From NCBI RefSeq assembly GCF_009729415.1, contig NZ_MPKW01000033.1:186001-250000 (forward strand): 64,000 nt of DNA. The letters run 5' to 3'. Below, in pieces: positions 8,500 through 16,057 of this stretch; position 1 is the stretch's first letter, and every line of letters begins with the position of its first letter. The stretch comes from Mycolicibacterium sp. CBMA 234. Lineage in GTDB: Bacteria > Actinomycetota > Actinomycetes > Mycobacteriales > Mycobacteriaceae. The position numbers and the translations under genes are program-made. Below the pieces are notes generated by a model. That model was not told the DNA's origin. It did not search any database and worked only from the letters and a program-made list of their open reading frames with translations.

Positions 8500-9999
8500 T
8501 CAGGAGACCACCGTGGCAAATGTCTTCGACTCGAGGAACTCCTCGAGTCCAGCGGTGCCCATCTCCCGGCCGATGCCCGACTGCTTGTAGCCACCGAACG
8601 GGCTGTCCGGGCTGAAGTAGTTGCCGCCGTTGATGGAGAACGTGCCGGTGCGGATGCGCCGCGCCACGCTCAGCGCGCGGTCCTGGCTGCCGAACACCGC
8701 CCCGGACAGGCCGTAGATGGAGTTGTTGGCGATGCGGACGGCGTCATCGTCATCGTCGTACGCGATCACGGCGAGTACCGGGCCGAAGACCTCTTCCTGC
8801 GCGATCTCACTGTCGGGGTCGACGTTCGTCAGCAGTGTCGGGGTGTAGAAGTAGCCCGGGTCGACCTTCTCGCCACCGGTCACCAGCGTCGCGCCGGCCT
8901 CGACGGCGCGCTTGACCATGCCGTCGACCTTGTCCCGCTGCTTCTCGCTGATCAGGGGGCCCATGTAGGTCTTGGGGTCAGCGGGGTCGCCGTACCGCAC
9001 CATGGCGAAGTTGCTCTTCACCAGCTCGACGATCGCGTCCTGATGAGCGCGCGGTACCAGGAGTCGCGACGTCAGTGCGCAGCCCTGACCGGCGTGCGTG
9101 ACCATGCTGAACGCGGTGAACAACGCCGCCGTGTTGAAGTCGGCGTCGTCGAGCACGATCGCGGCCGACTTTCCGCCGAGTTCCAGAAACACGCGCTTGA
9201 GGGTGTCGCTGGCGGCCGCCATGATGCGCCGGCCGGTCGGGGTGGAACCCGTGAAAGTCACCACGTCCACGTCGGCGCTGCCGGTCAGTGCCGCGCCGAC
9301 CGCGGGGTCGGCGCCGCTGAGCACATTGACCACCCCGGCCGGGATGTCGGTGTGGTTGGCGATCAGCTCACCCAGTGCGAGCGTGACCAACGGGGTGTCC
9401 GGCGCGCCCTTCAGGATGACGGTGCATCCGGCGGCCAGTGCGGGCGCCAACTTCGCCAGCGCCAATTGATTCGGGTAGTTGTACGCGATGATCGCGGCCA
9501 CCACGCCGCCGGCTTCCTTCTCCACCCAGCGGTGGTGCTGCATACCGCGGATCTCGATGTTGCCGAGGTCTTCGGTCATCGAATAGCTCTGCAGCAGTTC
9601 GGCGTAGTAGCGCACGATGTCGATGGGTTGATCGAGCTGCGCGCCGGCGCACAGTGCCGCGGTGGCGCCGACCTCCGCGGTCGTGAGCGCCGCGAGCTCG
9701 TCGCGGTGTTCGAGCAGGGCGCGATGCAGCTGCTCCAGGCAGTGGACCCGGAACTCGGTGTTGGTCGACCAGTCGGTGGTGTCGAAAGCCCGGCGCGCGG
9801 CGGCCACCGCGGCCTCGGCGTCGGCAACGGTGGCGTCGGGCGCGTGGCCCAGCACCTCCCCGGTCGCGGGGTTCCGAGAGGCGAACGTGCGCTCAGCGGT
9901 GCGGAGCCGGCCGTCGATCAGCAGTCGTCGATCGGCGGCACCGTCCGGTGTCGCGCCTTGTCCTGCGCCGACCACTACCTCAGCGGTATCCTGCGGCAT
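8500..9999 (-). CDS. NAD(P)-dependent aldehyde dehydrogenase
   Basis: Oxidises an aldehyde to the acid with NAD(P)+ (499 aa, normal family length). The catalytic pair is visible: Glu273 in LELGGKSA and the nucleophile Cys307 in HAGQGCALTSR. The coenzyme loop TFTGSTPTGRRI and the C-terminal SPFGGYKQSGIGRE segment are also present. The gene lies 237 bases upstream of yrbEA on the same strand and may be cotranscribed with the Mce operon. An imperfect copy of the TGAGAAT palindrome lies at 10016-10032, just ahead of its ATG. It probably handles an aldehyde made by alcohol oxidation in the neighbouring catabolic genes; substrate not predictable. Confidence 0.93.
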   Translation of the reverse strand: MPQDTAEVVVGAGQGATPDGAADRRLLIDGRLRTAERTFASRNPATGEVLGHAPDATVADAEAAVAAARRAFDTTDWSTNTEFRVHCLEQLHRALLEHRDELAALTTAEVGATAALCAGAQLDQPIDIVRYYAELLQSYSMTEDLGNIEIRGMQHHRWVEKEAGGVVAAIIAYNYPNQLALAKLAPALAAGCTVILKGAPDTPLVTLALGELIANHTDIPAGVVNVLSGADPAVGAALTGSADVDVVTFTGSTPTGRRIMAAASDTLKRVFLELGGKSAAIVLDDADFNTAALFTAFSMVTHAGQGCALTSRLLVPRAHQDAIVELVKSNFAMVRYGDPADPKTYMGPLISEKQRDKVDGMVKRAVEAGATLVTGGEKVDPGYFYTPTLLTNVDPDSEIAQEEVFGPVLAVIAYDDDDDAVRIANNSIYGLSGAVFGSQDRALSVARRIRTGTFSINGGNYFSPDSPFGGYKQSGIGREMGTAGLEEFLESKTFATVVS

Positions 10000-10015
10000 C
10001 CGTCCTCCTCGCTCG

Positions 10016-10032
10016 CGGGAATGCCATTCTCA
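10016..10032. promoter_or_regulatory. TGAGAAT-type operator, imperfect left half
   Basis: CGGGAATGCCATTCTCA: the right half is identical to the repeated motif TGAGAAT-N3-ATTCTCA and the left half matches 5 of 7. It lies 17 bases upstream of the aldehyde dehydrogenase ATG, where a repressor would block transcription or initiation. It could also affect the divergent redoxin gene. Confidence 0.6.
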
Positions 10033-10111
10033 TTTCGTGCAAACATTACATTCCAGAACCGAGAATGTGAACGAGATTGTGCCAACGGATTTGCCTCGGA
10101 GGATCTACCGT

Positions 10112-10651
10112 ATGTCTATGACGCTGCGAGCCTGGGCCACCTCGAAGAAGATCGCCACCGTCGCCGCTGCCGTCGTCGTGGCCATTGCTGCCGCGCCGCC
10201 CGCGGCCGCCGACGAAAAACCGTTGGGCGACAACCATCAGCGCCTGAAGTTCTACGGCACCGAACTGAACGGCGGCCTGTTCGACGGCCGCACCCTGATC
10301 GGCAAGCCGACGGTGATCTGGTTCTGGTCGCCACCGTCCTTCTGTGGGATCTGCACGGCGGAAGCCCCGGTCATCAGCCGCGTGGCAGCCGCCAATCCGC
10401 AGGTCAGCTTCCTTGGAGTCGCCGGCCGCGGGGCGGTCGGGAGCATGCAGAGCGTCGTCGCCGACAACAATCTCAAGTTCCCAAATCTGACGGACGCCAA
10501 CGGACAGCTCTGGCAGTCCTTCTTCGTGCCGTGGCCACCGGCGTGGGCGTTCATCCGACCCGATGGCGACGGCTACCTGATCAACGACATCACCTCGCCG
10601 ATGACCGAAGATGCGCTGACTGCGCGGGCCGCCGCACTCACCGCCCCCTGA
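10112..10651 (+). CDS. Secreted thioredoxin-fold (DsbE/redoxin-like) protein
   Basis: Thiol-disulfide oxidoreductase-like protein (179 aa) predicted to act outside the cytoplasmic membrane. It has a signal peptide (MSMTLRAWATSKK, hydrophobic core, then AAADE cleavage region) and a thioredoxin fold with the active-site CGIC motif, Cys78 and Cys81, after WFWSPPSF. A cis-Pro region is at VPWPPAWAF. The GGAGGA at 10098-10103 sits eight bases before the ATG and decides this start; a second ATG follows two codons later. It resembles mycobacterial MPT53/DsbE-type proteins. The natural target is unknown; secreted lipid-handling proteins nearby are one possibility (inference). Confidence 0.85.
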   Translation: MSMTLRAWATSKKIATVAAAVVVAIAAAPPAAADEKPLGDNHQRLKFYGTELNGGLFDGRTLIGKPTVIWFWSPPSFCGICTAEAPVISRVAAANPQVSFLGVAGRGAVGSMQSVVADNNLKFPNLTDANGQLWQSFFVPWPPAWAFIRPDGDGYLINDITSPMTEDALTARAAALTAP

Positions 10652-10679
10652 CGCGCCGCATTCGGCGCGCCTCACATAC

Positions 10680-10696
10680 TGAGAATGTTATTCTCA
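10680..10696. promoter_or_regulatory. TGAGAAT-N3-ATTCTCA operator (perfect)
   Basis: TGAGAATGTTATTCTCA is a perfect 7-3-7 inverted repeat, 54 bases upstream of the DUF732 gene start and just after the redoxin gene. It is one of several near-identical copies in the window and probably binds a dimeric repressor. Confidence 0.75.
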
Positions 10697-10750
10697 TCAA
10701 TCGAGAACCTGCCCAGCGGCGGGTCGGCCCACCACCTGACGGAGCTGCCG

Positions 10751-11164
10751 GTGAACGCCCTCCACCTCCGCGGACTCGCGTTCGCCGCCTGCCTCACCGC
10801 CGGTCTGACCGCAGCCGCGGTGACCGCCCCGTCGGCCACCGCAGATCAGGGCGAGGACTACCTCCTGCAAGAGTTGCGGAAGACCAACCTGAAGTGGATG
10901 GCGCCCGGCGGAGAGCCCGAGATCCTGGGTATCGGTCACGACATCTGCGGCGACTGGGCAGCGGGGGTGCCCTACGCCGACGAGATCGCCGGACGCATCG
11001 GCCCACCGGGCTGGTGGTCACAACGCAACGCGAGGTTCTTCGTGGCGCTGTCGACGCGGTCGCTGTGCCCGGGGTTCTTCTTGGACAAGGTCCCGCCGGC
11101 CGACCAGGAACTGATCGTGCAGCCGGGGCGCGCCTGGCCGCCGAACCCGCTACCGCGGAACTGA
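10751..11164 (+). CDS. DUF732-type secreted mycobacterial protein
   Basis: Small exported protein (137 aa) of unknown function. From the GTG at 10751 (GGAG at 10741-10744) it starts VNALHLRGLAFAACLTAG, a signal peptide ending near ATADQ. The mature part has the DUF732 pattern: two Cys about 45 residues apart (GHDICGDW and STRSLCPGF) that could form a disulfide. The frame is open further upstream, but that part overlaps the operator palindrome and lacks a ribosome site. DUF732 proteins are common in mycobacteria and uncharacterised. It stands alone between a TGAGAAT operator and a strong terminator. Confidence 0.8.
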   Translation: MNALHLRGLAFAACLTAGLTAAAVTAPSATADQGEDYLLQELRKTNLKWMAPGGEPEILGIGHDICGDWAAGVPYADEIAGRIGPPGWWSQRNARFFVALSTRSLCPGFFLDKVPPADQELIVQPGRAWPPNPLPRN

Positions 11165-11194
11165 CCGCACAACACAGACCCGCCCGATAACGAC

Positions 11195-11227
11195 GATGGC
11201 GCCGCCGGCAATGCCGGCGGCGCCATC
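11195..11227. terminator. Bidirectional hairpin terminator
   Basis: A perfect 15-bp stem (GATGGCGCCGCCGGC with its complement) closes an AAT loop between two converging genes, the DUF732 protein and the amidohydrolase. There is no U-tract, as is usual in mycobacteria. Its position and stability argue for termination on both strands. Confidence 0.8.
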
Positions 11228-11238
11228 TCGTGGTGAAG

Positions 11239-12429
11239 CTAGACCGAGACGAGGCGGGCGAGGTTGCCGCCCATGATCTTCGCCTGGTCGTCGACCGGCA
11301 GATGCTGCAGCGCGGTCACATAGTGCGTCGGCTCGGCCAGACCCTCGGGGTGCGGCCAGTCGGATCCGTAGAGCACCTGGTCCACGCCCACAAGGTTGAT
11401 CAGGTCGTCAATGCCCTCCTCGTAGAACGGGCTGACGTGGATGCGGTTCTTGATCTCCTCCATCGGGTTGCCGAGGAAGGCCTCGGGCGCCTTCTTGTAG
11501 ACCTCGGACATCTGATCGAGCAGCGGGAACATCCACTTCGATCCCGCCTCGACGATGCCGACCTTCAGCTTGGGGTGACGGAACAGCGCGCCGTGGATAA
11601 CCCACGAGGCGACGGCATCCTGGATCGGGCGCCACTCGTTGAGGATCGACATCGCGTTGGTCTGGAACGGCAGCATCTCCTGCGCCGCGCCGTCCCACTC
11701 GGAGGTGTAGCGGGAGTAGCCGCTGTCAGACGAGTGCATCCCGATGAAGACGTCGTACTCGACGCACTTCTCCCAGAACGGGTCGAACTCGGGAAGCGCG
11801 AACGACCGCGGGCCGCGGAAGCCGGGCACCGGCGCCGGGCGGACCAAGATGGCCCGCGCACCGCGCTTGACGCACCACTCGAGCTCTTCGATGGCCTTCT
11901 CCACGATGGGGAGGGTGATCACCGGGGTGGTGAAGATGCGGTTCTTGTAGTTGAAGCCCCAGACCTCGTCCAGCCACTGGTTCAGCGAGTGGATCAGGAC
12001 GTGGATGGCGACCGGATCGTCGCGCAGCCGTTCTTCGATCAGGCTTGCCAGCGTCGGGAACATCAGCGTGCGATCGAGGCCCAGCTGGTCCATGAGTTCG
12101 AGTCGCGGTGCGGGCTCGAAGAAGGCGGGGATGGCCTTCATGGGCTCGCCGAAGAGCTCGCGACGGGTCTTGCCCTCGGGGTTGCCGTACTTGAAGTACT
12201 CCTCCCAGGCACCCGGGCGCGCCACCACCGAGAAGGTGGGGTTGGGGATGTAGTTGCTGATCTGCCCGCGGATCGCGATCTTCGTGCGGCCGTTGACCTC
12301 GACGTACTGGACGACGTCCTTGTACTCCTTGGGCAGGTACTTGGTCAGCGCCTCCGGCGGCTCATAGAGGTGGTTGTCCGCGTCGAACAGCGGAAACGGA
12401 ATGTCAACCCGATGCGACAGTTGTCCCAT
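11239..12429 (-). CDS. Amidohydrolase family 2 (ACMSD-like) protein
   Basis: Metal-dependent hydrolase or decarboxylase of the amidohydrolase_2 family (396 aa). The family marks are the N-terminal DADNHLYEP, a central GMHSSDSG with the strand-5 His, and YGSDWPHPEG near residue 355 carrying the catalytic Asp. Relatives act on 2-pyrone dicarboxylates, carboxymuconate semialdehydes or aromatic acids, so ring-product decarboxylation or hydrolysis is plausible. It is monocistronic, with a perfect 19-base TGAGAAT palindrome 21 bases ahead of its ATG and a terminator at its end. Exact substrate unknown. Confidence 0.87.
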   Translation of the reverse strand: MGQLSHRVDIPFPLFDADNHLYEPPEALTKYLPKEYKDVVQYVEVNGRTKIAIRGQISNYIPNPTFSVVARPGAWEEYFKYGNPEGKTRRELFGEPMKAIPAFFEPAPRLELMDQLGLDRTLMFPTLASLIEERLRDDPVAIHVLIHSLNQWLDEVWGFNYKNRIFTTPVITLPIVEKAIEELEWCVKRGARAILVRPAPVPGFRGPRSFALPEFDPFWEKCVEYDVFIGMHSSDSGYSRYTSEWDGAAQEMLPFQTNAMSILNEWRPIQDAVASWVIHGALFRHPKLKVGIVEAGSKWMFPLLDQMSEVYKKAPEAFLGNPMEEIKNRIHVSPFYEEGIDDLINLVGVDQVLYGSDWPHPEGLAEPTHYVTALQHLPVDDQAKIMGGNLARLVSV

Positions 12430-12449
12430 GAAATTCTCCTTCGCGATTC

Positions 12450-12468
12450 ATGAGAATCTTATTCTCAT
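12450..12468. promoter_or_regulatory. TGAGAAT-N3-ATTCTCA operator (perfect, 19 bases)
   Basis: ATGAGAATCTTATTCTCAT is a perfect palindrome between the TetR gene end (12515) and the amidohydrolase start (12429). It lies at promoter/leader distance from the amidohydrolase and is one of the three longest copies of the motif in the window. Confidence 0.8.
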
Positions 12469-12514
12469 ATGGCGCGAACACGCAATCTCTTCACCGCGGT
12501 TGCCTGTGAGCGGA

Positions 12515-13105
12515 CTAGTTGTCGGGCGCCGGATCGAGCTTGCGCAGGTGCCGATCGAAGTACGCGAGGATCTCGTCGTGGCCGACCGAGACCCCGAGCG
12601 CGGCCTCCATGGTCAGCAGCTGCGACATCCCGACGATCAGGGAGATCGCGACGATCGGGGGCAACTCGTCGGCATCGACGCCGTATTTGGCCAGCACCGA
12701 GCCGACCAGCTCGGCCTGCCCTTCCAGGAACTGCTGCGCGGCACCCGCGATCTCGGACCCGAGTTCCTTGCGATGGTTGGCCAGCGCCGCGTATTCCATG
12801 ATCAGCGCGGTGTCGCGGTTCTCGATGAGGAAGGTCCACAGCGCGCGCAGCGGGTTCGGCGCCAGCAGGATCATCGACTGCGCCGCCAGCCCCTGATCGG
12901 TCCGGCGCCGGAAAGCGGCCAGGAACAGATCGTCCATGGTGCGGAAGTAGTAGTGGACCAGTTGCGGCTTGAGGCCGGCCCGTTCGGCGACCCGCCGCGA
13001 CGTCACCGCGGCGTAGCCCTCGTCGAGCATCAACGCCTCCGCAGCGTCTAGTAGTGCCCCGCGGTTCTTCGCCTCGGGTCCGCCGATCCTTCGCTCCGAT
13101 GCCAT
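12515..13105 (-). CDS. TetR/AcrR family transcriptional regulator
   Basis: DNA-binding repressor (196 aa, normal length). The N-terminal helix-turn-helix is ALLDAAEALMLDEGYAAVTSRRVAERAGLKPQLVHYYF, split here only for description (about residues 12-50); the rest is a ligand-binding helical domain. The ATG at 13105 (MASERRIG) was chosen because the longer frame upstream runs through the shared promoter region. It is divergent from a P450 gene. A 15-base palindrome at 13201-13215 in that gap may be its own site. It is also the TetR nearest to the perfect TGAGAAT palindrome at 12450, so it is one candidate for control of that motif; neither is proven. Confidence 0.92.
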   Translation of the reverse strand: MASERRIGGPEAKNRGALLDAAEALMLDEGYAAVTSRRVAERAGLKPQLVHYYFRTMDDLFLAAFRRRTDQGLAAQSMILLAPNPLRALWTFLIENRDTALIMEYAALANHRKELGSEIAGAAQQFLEGQAELVGSVLAKYGVDADELPPIVAISLIVGMSQLLTMEAALGVSVGHDEILAYFDRHLRKLDPAPDN

Positions 13106-13200
13106 GCCGTCACAGTCCGTTCTCGATCGCTGCCGCGCCGATCGTAATTGTCCGCATCCCGCCGTGTGACCTTGACCACGCCACAATCCAGATGCTAAGC

Positions 13201-13215
13201 AAGTGCCCAGCACTT
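13201..13215. promoter_or_regulatory. Palindrome in TetR/P450 divergent promoter
   Basis: AAGTGCCCAGCACTT is a perfect 6-3-6 inverted repeat, 35 bases before the P450 ATG and 96 bases before the TetR ATG. Its position suits an autoregulatory TetR operator. It differs from the TGAGAAT motif. Confidence 0.55.
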
Positions 13216-13249
13216 TGTTGCAAAACGATGCCTGGAGGCCAGCCCACAC

Positions 13250-14536
13250 ATGACGAACTTCGACGAGGTCGACTACTACACCGACCAGTCACTGGTGCCC
13301 GACCCGCACCCGTACTTCGACCATCTGCGCAGCAAGTGCCCGGTGACTAGGGAGAACCACTACGGCGTGGTGGCGGTGACCGGCTGGGAAGAGGCCAACG
13401 CGGTCTACAAGGACGCCGACTCGTTCTCCGCATGTGTCGCCGTGACCGGGCCGTTCACCCCGCTTCCGTTCACCCCTGAGGGCGATGACATCTGCGCCCA
13501 GCTCGCCGAGAACCGCACCGCGATCCCGATGTACGAGCACATGATCACCATGGATCCGCCCGAGCACACCCGTGCCCGCTCGCTGCTGTCTCGGCTGCTG
13601 ACGCCCAAGCGCCTCAAGGAGAACGAGGACTTCATGTGGCGGCTCGCCGACCGCCACATCGATGAGTTCATCGCCGACGGCAAATGCGAATTTCTGGCCT
13701 CCTACGCACGACCCTTCTCCTTGCTCGTCGTCGCCGACCTGCTGGGCGTCCCCGAGGAGGACCACGAGGAGTTCCGTCAGGCGTTCGGCGCCGAGCGCCC
13801 CGGCAGTCGCGTCGGCGCACTCGACCACGAACCGCTCGCGTCCAACCCGCTGGAATGGGCAGACGAGAAAGTCGGCCAGTACCTCGAAGAACGTCGGAGC
13901 CACCCGCGCGATGACGTGTTGACCTCGCTGGCCACCGCCAAGTACGAGGACGGGTCGACGCCCGAGATCAGCGACGTCGTCAAGACTGCGACGTTCCTCT
14001 TCGGCGCCGGCCAGGAAACGACGGCCAAGCTGCTCACCGCGGCGATGCGCTTCCTCGGCGAGCAGCCCGAACTGCAGAAGCGCTTGCGCGAGGACCGCAG
14101 CCGCATCCCGAACTTCGTCGAGGAATGCCTGCGCATGGAGAGCCCCGTCAAGACGCTGCACCGGTTGGTGCGCAAGTCGACGAAGGTCGGCGACCTGGAC
14201 ACCCCCGCCGGCACCGTCGTCATGATCAGCCCCGGCGCGGTCAACCGCGATCCGCGACGGTTCGACCAGCCCCACGAATTCCAGTTGGACCGCAAGAACG
14301 TTCGCGAACACCTGGCCTTCAGCCGGGGTGTGCACTCCTGCCCGGGGGCACCGCTGGCCCGCGTCGAAGGCCGAGTGTCGTTGGAGCGGATTCTGGACCG
14401 ATTGGGCGACATCCAGCTCGACGAGACCGCCCACGGTGCGGATGGCAACCGGCACTACAACTACGAACCGACCTTCGTCCTGCGCGGTGTCACCGACCTG
14501 AGCATCAACTTCACCCCGCTGGCCGCCAAGGCTTGA
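13250..14536 (+). CDS. Cytochrome P450
   Basis: Soluble bacterial P450 monooxygenase (428 aa). The I-helix oxygen-activation motif is GAGQETT, the K-helix ExxR is in EECLRMESP, and the heme signature FSRGVHSCPG puts the thiolate at Cys364. It closely resembles the second P450 at 35269-36558 over its whole length (shared TPKRLKENED, PNFIEECLR/PNFVEECLR, and NRDPRRF segments), so the two are paralogs. It has no ferredoxin of its own; the nearest are at 17650 and 35081. Regulation is probably by the divergent TetR. Substrate unknown. Confidence 0.95.
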   Translation: MTNFDEVDYYTDQSLVPDPHPYFDHLRSKCPVTRENHYGVVAVTGWEEANAVYKDADSFSACVAVTGPFTPLPFTPEGDDICAQLAENRTAIPMYEHMITMDPPEHTRARSLLSRLLTPKRLKENEDFMWRLADRHIDEFIADGKCEFLASYARPFSLLVVADLLGVPEEDHEEFRQAFGAERPGSRVGALDHEPLASNPLEWADEKVGQYLEERRSHPRDDVLTSLATAKYEDGSTPEISDVVKTATFLFGAGQETTAKLLTAAMRFLGEQPELQKRLREDRSRIPNFVEECLRMESPVKTLHRLVRKSTKVGDLDTPAGTVVMISPGAVNRDPRRFDQPHEFQLDRKNVREHLAFSRGVHSCPGAPLARVEGRVSLERILDRLGDIQLDETAHGADGNRHYNYEPTFVLRGVTDLSINFTPLAAKA

Positions 14537-14549
14537 GCCTGCGAGAAAA

Positions 14550-14589
14550 GCAGATGTCCCCCAAAACTGTTGTTTTGGGGGACATCTGC
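14550..14589. terminator. Strong bidirectional hairpin terminator
   Basis: A perfect 18-bp stem (GCAGATGTCCCCCAAAAC and complement) with a TGTT loop lies between the converging P450 and CoA-transferase genes. Because A and T runs flank the loop it can act on both strands. It is the longest perfect hairpin I found in the window. Confidence 0.85.
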
Positions 14590-14604
14590 GCCTCGCGCCG
14601 GCCG

Positions 14605-15810
14605 TCAGGTAACCGCGCCGGCCGACTTGAGTTCGATGATGCGGTCCCAGTCCATCCCGAGTTCCAACAGAATCTCCTCGGTCTGCTCGGCGAAGCCGGG
14701 CGCGGGGCCGGTCTCCGGAGGGACGACATCGAATTGCACCGGGTTGGCGACCAATTCGAGTTCGCCCGCCTGCACCAGGTAGTCGTTGGCCCGGATCTGG
14801 GCGTCCCTGGCGGCCTGCAGCGTGTCCTGGACCGGCGCCCACGGACCCGCGAGGGTGGCGAACCGCTCGCTCCATTCTGCCAGCGTCTTGGTCGCCATCG
14901 CCTTGCCCAGAATCTCCACGGCCGCCGCGGTATTGGCCGCGACATCCTGCGCCGTCGCGAAGCGCGGATCGTCGATGTACTCCTCCAGTTCCATGTGCCG
15001 GCACACGTCGGCCCAGAACTTGGTGGGCTGCATCATGACCAGCGAGATGATCCTCCCGTCGGCCGTTTCATAAAGGCCCACAAGAGGATTGACCGGCGAA
15101 CCGTGCACACCAGGGGGCGGCGCCTCCATCAGCTGACCGAGATGGGACGTCAACGCGACGGTATGGCCCAGCGACCACAGACCGCTGCCCAGCAGCGAGA
15201 CGTCGACGATCGACGGCACGCCGGTGCGCTCACGCTTGAACAACGCTGCCGCGATGCCACCGGCCAGGTTGGTCCCGGAAATGGTGTCGCCGTATGCCGG
15301 TCCCGGCGGTGCGATCATGCCGGGCATGCCGGGCGGGGTGATGGTGGCGGCGGTGCCGGCGCGGCACCAGAAGGCCGTCATGTCGTAGCCGCCCTTTTCG
15401 GACTCCGCCCCACGCGGACCCAGCGCACTGCCGCGCGCATAGATGATGTCCGGGTTGACGGCCCGGATGTCGTCGACGTCGATCGCGAACTTCTTGCGAT
15501 GGCCGGGCAGGAAGCTGGTCAGGAACACGTCGGCGCGACGCGCCAGTTCCAGCAGCACCTCACGTCCCTCGGGGACCGCCATGTCGAGCCCGATGCTCCG
15601 CTTGCCGCGATTGGCGTGCTCGATGTTGGGATTCGGGTCGCCCTCGACCCGCAACGTACCGGTCTGCCGGAGGCCGCGCTGCGGATCACCGGTCACCGCA
15701 TGTTCGACCTTGATCACGTCGGCACCCCACTCACCGAGCACCGCGCCACCCGACGGAACGAACCCGTACATCGCAACTTCCAGGACTCGGACACCATCCA
15801 AGGGCCCCAT
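14605..15810 (-). CDS. CaiB/BaiF family III CoA-transferase
   Basis: Transfers CoA between acyl thioesters and free acids (401 aa). Family features: N-terminal GPLDGVRVLEVAMYGFVPSGGAVLGEWGADVIKVE region (described, residues 2-37), HANRGKRSIGLDM, and the catalytic Asp in KGGYDMTAFWCRAG (about residue 162). The ATG at 15810 is preceded by a GGAGGAGG ribosome site. It is transcribed alone and divergently from the SDR operon at 16058, so it may activate an acid that the SDR/P450 products feed into beta-oxidation. A second member of the family is at 55116. Confidence 0.93.
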   Translation of the reverse strand: MGPLDGVRVLEVAMYGFVPSGGAVLGEWGADVIKVEHAVTGDPQRGLRQTGTLRVEGDPNPNIEHANRGKRSIGLDMAVPEGREVLLELARRADVFLTSFLPGHRKKFAIDVDDIRAVNPDIIYARGSALGPRGAESEKGGYDMTAFWCRAGTAATITPPGMPGMIAPPGPAYGDTISGTNLAGGIAAALFKRERTGVPSIVDVSLLGSGLWSLGHTVALTSHLGQLMEAPPPGVHGSPVNPLVGLYETADGRIISLVMMQPTKFWADVCRHMELEEYIDDPRFATAQDVAANTAAAVEILGKAMATKTLAEWSERFATLAGPWAPVQDTLQAARDAQIRANDYLVQAGELELVANPVQFDVVPPETGPAPGFAEQTEEILLELGMDWDRIIELKSAGAVT

Positions 15811-15826
15811 CCGGCCTCCTCCGTAT

Positions 15827-15843
15827 TGGAAACGTCATTCTTC
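15827..15843. promoter_or_regulatory. Weak TGAGAAT-like site before CoA-transferase
   Basis: TGGAAACGTCATTCTTC keeps the 7-3-7 layout but only about 9 of 14 arm bases. It lies 17 bases before the CoA-transferase ATG. This is a tentative member of the regulon; the site could be coincidental. Confidence 0.3.
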
Positions 15844-15926
15844 AATTTCGGCAATCATACTCGCGCACAGCGTACTTTCCGACAGGAATTCAGCTACGAA
15901 ACCAACGATCGAATGATCATGGGCTT

Positions 15927-15957
15927 CACCCACCTGCGGCGTCGATGCAGGTGGGTG
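15927..15957. other. 11-bp hairpin in divergent promoter region
   Basis: CACCCACCTGC and its exact complement enclose a nine-base loop in the 247-base gap between two divergent genes. A terminator is not expected there. It could be a leader structure of one transcript, a regulator site with wide spacing, or the relic terminator of a lost gene. The rest of the gap (15858-15926 and 15958-15993) shows nothing I can assign. Confidence 0.5.
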
Positions 15958-15993
15958 TCCTTATCGGCGGTTCTGTTGCGGGACACCGAAGAT

Positions 15994-16010
15994 GGAGAGT
16001 ATCGTTCTCA
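15994..16010. promoter_or_regulatory. TGAGAAT-type operator, imperfect
   Basis: GGAGAGTATCGTTCTCA keeps the 7-3-7 layout with three mismatches to TGAGAAT-N3-ATTCTCA, one of them in the right arm. It lies 47 bases ahead of the SDR start that opens the 16058-19225 operon. Confidence 0.55.
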
Positions 16011-16057
16011 AAATCGGAAGGGAGATTTCTCTCAGTGATCTACATCGGTGATCTGTC

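Noticed and set aside
1..9999. Assignment of the importer to mce4 or the KstR cholesterol regulon
   Set aside because: No KstR-like palindrome was seen and the flanking genes differ from the cholesterol locus; only a phylogeny of YrbE/Mce proteins could number the locus.
10048..10068. ACATTC...GAATGT inverted repeat before the redoxin gene
   Set aside because: Only 6-bp arms with a nine-base spacer and no second copy; it could be chance, although it contains one CGAGAAT half-site.
8281..11190. A 969-residue open frame on the plus strand
   Set aside because: It is the high-GC shadow of the aldehyde dehydrogenase and redoxin genes, rich in Arg, His and Gly, with no domain; the genes in other frames have clear motifs.
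13106..13249. Longer N-terminus for the TetR at 12515
   Set aside because: The extra 48 codons cover the shared promoter and a palindrome, and the encoded sequence is not TetR-like.
13289..15004. A 571-residue open frame on the minus strand
   Set aside because: It is antisense to the P450 and runs through the terminator hairpin; composition is that of a shadow.
14125..16038. A 637-residue open frame on the plus strand
   Set aside because: It crosses the P450, the terminator and the antisense of the CoA-transferase; no protein family is visible.
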